A program made the position numbers and the translations under genes. From Panonychus citri (Eukaryota > Arthropoda > Arachnida > Trombidiformes > Tetranychidae): 64,000 nt of DNA. This document shows, one piece after another, positions 59,901 through 64,000 of the stretch; the stretch's first letter is position 1; every line of letters begins with the position of its first letter. The notes under the pieces were generated by a model. It did not search any database. It worked only from the letters and a program-made list of their open reading frames with translations, and was not told where the DNA came from. Where the stretch lies: the NCBI RefSeq assembly GCF_014898815.1, contig NW_026515523.1, positions 62,001 through 126,000 of the forward strand, written 5' to 3'.

Positions 59901-60363
59901 ATGATTCTGATTGTCCAGCTTGTATCATTTGCTGTTGTCTATGTGACCAACCTTGACCATAGAGGTAAATACATGGAGGTGGACAAAAGAATCGCTTCTC
60001 GTTTCCATAAGATTTTTGGGCGACCTTTGCATGTAATATAACTATTTTCATCTCTTTACGCTCACGAATATATTGTCTCATTGTTTCTCTCGTCGATTCT
60101 TTTGCTAACTGTGCCTCCCACCGACGAAGTCTTGTGGATTCGTCCATCGATATAATGGACGTTGGCGTTGTTATTGGCGAATGTAACGAAGAGGGTGGAC
60201 TTGAGGGCGATTGTTGAAGAGACAATGGTTGAGTTAAATGTTGTGGAGGTGGGGGTGGTAGTGGACCTGGTGTACCATTGTGCTGATGATGGTGAAGATG
60301 ATTAGCACTATTTGATGAGGATGAGGATGAAGATGGAGAAGATGACGAGTGATTTGGTATCAT
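53892..60363 (-). CDS. Su(H): Suppressor of Hairless (RBPJ/CSL), Notch-pathway DNA-binding protein
   Basis: Ten coding exons on the minus strand: 60,363-59,827; 59,705-59,531; 59,435-59,298; 58,187-58,078; 57,770-57,325; 57,165-56,385; 55,678-55,647; 55,515-55,263; 54,564-54,533; 54,441-53,892. All junctions are GT-AG and in phase, giving 1017 residues; fly and human orthologues are about 500-600. Residues 1-90 are S/H/P/Q-rich. The CSL core follows: ILHAKVAQKSYGNEKRFFCPPPC, CAFIGIGNSDQEMQQL, SDSDKRKHFMLSVKMFY, SKPSKKKQSLKNAD (RHR-N), RYLHVEN...QWGAF, [42 protein letters not shown] (BTD), and SLLCVVP...REGWEWVRYP and GVIYSTGFTFTYTPE (RHR-C). It binds GTGGGAA-type sites and switches from repressor to activator with Notch. 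The tail beyond residue ~525 is Q/H/P-rich and made from duplicated exons. An N/G-rich insert sits in exon 5. Confidence 0.95.
55263..55678 (-). other. Su(H) duplicated unit 1: 32-nt microexon plus Q-rich exon
   Basis: The microexon 55,678-55,647 encodes NQHLPENTLDG. The Q-rich exon 55,515-55,263 begins HVHSLEHQHHQQLQSPGQ and ends PLIQ before a GTGAGT donor. Read-through past that donor stops after VSLNYN at 55,242. It is a close copy of the unit at 53,892-54,564. Confidence 0.85.
56385..57165 (-). other. Su(H) exon 6: end of the CSL core plus polyglutamine and His-rich tail
   Basis: This exon finishes the RHR-C domain (CQESLLCVVPHVSEF ... FTYTPESGPR) and then encodes about 20 consecutive Gln (CAA/CAG repeat at 56,884-56,930), followed by H/P/N/T-rich sequence and, near the end, LHPLDQQSLHQQQ. 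The donor CA|GTGAGT is at 56,384-56,379. Read-through would add a few residues and stop at 56,364, giving a protein of about 735 residues. Confidence 0.85.
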
Positions 60364-60766
60364 TAAAATTAAACTTGCAATTTGCAATTAAACTTTGCAA
60401 ATTAATGGAAACAATCAATTTTAAATCCAAAATATGAACACAAGACACAGAAACGAGATCAAAACATTGGATTGTATCATATGATGATACACTTAAAGAT
60501 AAACAAAAGGCTCTATTGGTTATTAGTAAATATTATCAAATGAAATCATTAAGCTTTTTTTCACACTGATGATGAGGGAGGATGATGGCTACGAGTACGA
60601 GAATGATTATGATGATGGAAAAACATTAAAGCCGAAGGAGAAGAAGAACTAAAAAAATAATATCTTCTCATGTCTTCAAACATTATCTTCCTTCTAATCT
60701 TTTCTCCCTCCTTCTCTCTCTTTCTCTTGCTCAATCTCCCTCGTTATGTCTGCTCTTTCATGTTTA

Positions 60767-60801
<35 letters not shown>

Positions 60802-63290
60802 ATTCATTCATTCTTCTTCTCTGTTTTCACCCCTCTTATTATTTGCTCCCTATCTTCCGATCATCCCATCCACCTCCGTTTTCATCCTCATCTTCATCTT
60901 CTCCATCATTGTTATTACATCTTCTTTCATCAAGTCTTATTAAATTCTTGTTTCGTATAAAACGAAAGGAGTAGCAACGAACGACAAGACAAAGATGATA
61001 AAAAGGGGACAGTAGATGAAGATAGGGTTTTGTTTATGTCCACTACTTGGTGATGAAAAAAAGTGGGAAGGAGTTTCCATGAAGTAGGTGGATGAATTGT
61101 AGAGCTGAAAAAAAGTTTACTGAATGAGAGAATCAACAAAAGAAGGAGATGAATGGGGGATAATTTTTTTTTCTTTTTTTCAGCCAATCAGAAAAGAGAA
61201 TTGAGCAAGTTTTCAGAATCTGATACACAGGTAAACACCATGTAAGTTGAAACTCAGTAGAAAAAACTTCACCAACAATGATACAAGAGAATAGAATCTA
61301 CTATTTCGACTCTCTCTCTCTCTCTCTCTTCTGTCTCTTTTTCTTCCTCTTTCTACCTGATGATGATGATGAAGACAAAAGAGCTTACCTGTTATACGCT
61401 TGAAGGTGAAGCGTTTTTACCTTGGTCCCGTGGGAAAGTACAGAGTGAGTAGATACGAAAAGGGTATTTCAAGTCTCTCTTTCTCTTCTTTCTTTTTTTT
61501 ACTTTCTTTTATCATCCACTCTCCCCCAATTATCCCCACTCTACCCCTCGGCTCTCTCTCTCTCTCTCTCTCTTCCACCCTCCTCCCACTTTCTTCATTG
61601 CAGCTACTGTATTTCGCTTCAGAATCACTTCTGAACGAAAGAAAAAGAAACTGAATTAAAATCATCACAAGATTCAGAAAATAGCCTCAGGGTAAAATAT
61701 TATATTTATATTATTATGAGAACAGAAGTAAAAGAGGAAGACAGAAGATGAAGACGATGATGATAATGATGCTGATGATTATGATGATAGTGATTAAATA
61801 CAATTTGTAGTCATGTAAATAATTTACTTACCTGTCAGTAAATTGTTTGGCCTATTCAGGTTGATTGTTGATTGTTGAACAAGACACAATGTTGATAATT
61901 ATTTAATCACGAATTTTAAACTTTTCTCTTATTATCATTATTTAGAAAATTTTCTCCCCCCCTTCTTTAAATTGTAATAATATCTTTATAATAATAATAA
62001 TAATCGCTTATTATATAATATTATCAATAAGCATCATTATCACAAGGTTGATTACCAATCAAATTTGAATACAATTTAAATCAATGACCACCGACGATGG
62101 ATAAATAATCAAACTATTCATTGATATTTCTTGAGAGTATCATTGATATTAAATTGGTTATCTAATGATAATAATCATCCAAAGATGATCAATGATTAAA
62201 TCAATATGATAAACACCTTGATAACAATAGTCCAGTTAATGGTCAAGTAAATGAGATAATATCATATCTTGTAAAAGGTAAAAGGTGAAAAAGAATAAAT
62301 TTTTTTTCGATTTTCCTAAACATTGGAATTCAATGAATGTAAGTGTTCATCAATACCTGGTGGTCTCAATGAAGATGAAGATGAAGATGAAGATGATGAT
62401 GATGATGATAGGTAAGATTATCTCTAATCTTGATGATCATCTTTAACCTTGATATCGGCAATGATTTAGGTCTTTGATTGTGATTAAATGATAACAATCA
62501 GTTATCCACAACACTCAGTGATTAGCAGAGATAACAATCAAATCTTAATCTTGATCATCATTCGTAGTAGTAGTGATTAACTTGAACCTTATTGTGATTT
62601 AATTAAATTGTGTTTGTGTGTGTATTTAGTTGATTGTATTGCATTTCTCTCAATGATTAACTTATATATCTTTTTTTTTAATTGTTGTTATTGTTTCAAT
62701 TTTAAAACAATGTCAAGTTAATTGAACTAATTTAGTTTATTTCTCTCAAGTATCAATTGCTTTATTTAAATAGTTACTTGATATTTACTACTATTAATAA
62801 TTTAATTGATTTACTTATATTAACAATCTATTGACTTTAAATAATTTATTTAACAATTTAGAAATCAATTGAGTCAATAAGAATATCCAATTGTTTAACT
62901 TATATTAAATTGTTTTTCAAGTTGTAATACAATTGTTACAACAATTAGGGAATATCAATTTACCTTAACTAATATCTTTTTGTTCAAGTTGATCATTTAA
63001 TTGATTAATATCACGATATTCTGATTCCGTGATTATTTGATTGAATTACAAGTTAATTGTAAATGGTTAAATTAATTATACAACTTCAAGATTATCATAA
63101 GAAAAGCTGAAATTAGTTGTTAATTGTTGAACAATCAACTAAATAGTTCAATTAGAACGGGCAAGTTTTCATATAATCGATTTGGAAATGAATTTTCCAG
63201 GACAATCAGCTGGTGATGTTCAGGATTCTGATGAATAGGATTTATAGAGTTGATGGGTGGGTCATCATGTAATTCAATGTCAATAACAAT

Positions 63291-63325
<35 letters not shown>

Positions 63326-64000
63326 TTCACAGTTATTTCCATAAAAAGTTGAAATTCTTTCCCAGAATTTTTGTTGATTCCTATTCACATGTTCAATTGA
63401 TGGAAATATTTTGAATAGAGACAATTTTCTGATTACTATTTTCAATTCGTAATTGTTACAATTACTATTCAATACATCACATCTATCAAAGAGCATTAAT
63501 GACAAATACTGAATCAAATTCAATTGTAACTCAATTATGTTACTGACCCGAAATGATAACAAAGTGATTTGTCTGCATTCATTTTACTTTATTCATTTTT
63601 TTATTCATTCTTATTACTATCCAATCATCTTGATGATGATAATAAGATGACGAGAATCTAAATTCAGACATTATATAAGTGACTTGGCTCTCACCATCAT
63701 GTTCATCATCGTCATCATTGCCATATCTCCATCCTCATCCTCATCCTGATCAACATCATTATCATCATGTGTTGGCTACTGTTTATTGTTGTTGTTGTTA
63801 AAAGGACTCGAAATTGTGGGAAAACAATTTGTTTTTTTTTCTTTTCAAAAAAAAATAAATTTTCTTCATATTTTACATTTTGTTCAGAGTTGATTCAGGA
63901 ATGAAATGAAGCTGCATCAATGGATGAGGAGGTGGTGGTGATGATGATGATGATGATGATTCTGGAGGAGGAAGAGAGATGATGAAAGAAAGAAAGTTGA
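60364..64000. other. 5' flank of Su(H), no gene seen
   Basis: No coding exon was recognised; this probably holds the promoter and noncoding 5' exons of Su(H). CT/GA microsatellites lie at about 60,768-60,800, 61,311-61,329, 61,553-61,572 and 63,293-63,322. (GAT)n-type runs occur at about 61,750-61,790, 62,371-62,409 and 63,930-63,960. Small F/S/L-rich frames come from these runs. Confidence 0.55.

Overview
The window is AT-rich eukaryotic nuclear DNA, most likely from an arthropod and possibly a mite. Reasons: spliced genes with introns from about 60 bp to several kb, many (CT)n/(GA)n and (CAT)n/(ATG)n microsatellites, a Notch-pathway Su(H) gene, and Ty3/Gypsy, LINE-like and Tc1/mariner-like mobile DNA. 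The species cannot be fixed from the sequence alone.

Left part (1-25.3 kb): a decayed Ty3/Gypsy-type LTR retrotransposon on the minus strand runs off the left edge. Its order is LTR/leader, gag, protease, RT, RNase H, integrase, with several frameshifts. About 20 kb of gene-poor DNA follows. It holds two 1.35-kb foldback elements with TA target sites (7.5-8.9 kb and 14.1-15.5 kb) and a small inverted element built on an AGCGAAA motif (21.1-21.5 kb).

Middle (25.3-42.6 kb) is an accessory island. A 2.36-kb element at 25,287-27,645 has 117-bp inverted ends, AG...CT termini and a perfect CATCTT direct repeat, which are Polinton-type hallmarks at a very small size. It carries a 59-codon ORF resembling one repeat of TATA-binding protein, and a second small gene in two frames. 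Next comes a minus-strand endonuclease-reverse transcriptase ORF that stops just after its YADD motif. Head to head with it are four same-strand ORFs (29.7-33.9 kb); three carry triple zinc knuckles and one is interrupted by a clean 64-nt intron. A foldback pair with a GC-rich, tRNA-like core follows at 35.2-36.8 kb. A 0.74-0.77-kb repeat with a 400-bp purine-rich tract occurs once inside the small TIR element and once in inverse orientation at 41.8-42.6 kb.

Right part (42.9-64 kb) holds the host genes: the last two exons of an SLC7 cationic amino acid transporter (+), the spliceosomal protein BUD31 (+), mitochondrial ribosomal protein mS35 (-), a FAM162/UPF0389-type single-pass protein (+), an unknown frameshifted ORF (-), and all recognisable coding exons of Su(H)/RBPJ (-), the DNA-binding effector of Notch signalling. 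BUD31 and the FAM162-like gene share a near-identical promoter block about 100-115 bp before their ATGs. Su(H) carries a very long Q/H-rich C-terminus built from tandemly duplicated exon plus 32-nt microexon units. All of them are phase compatible, and the read-through stops just past two of the splice donors suggest alternative C-termini.
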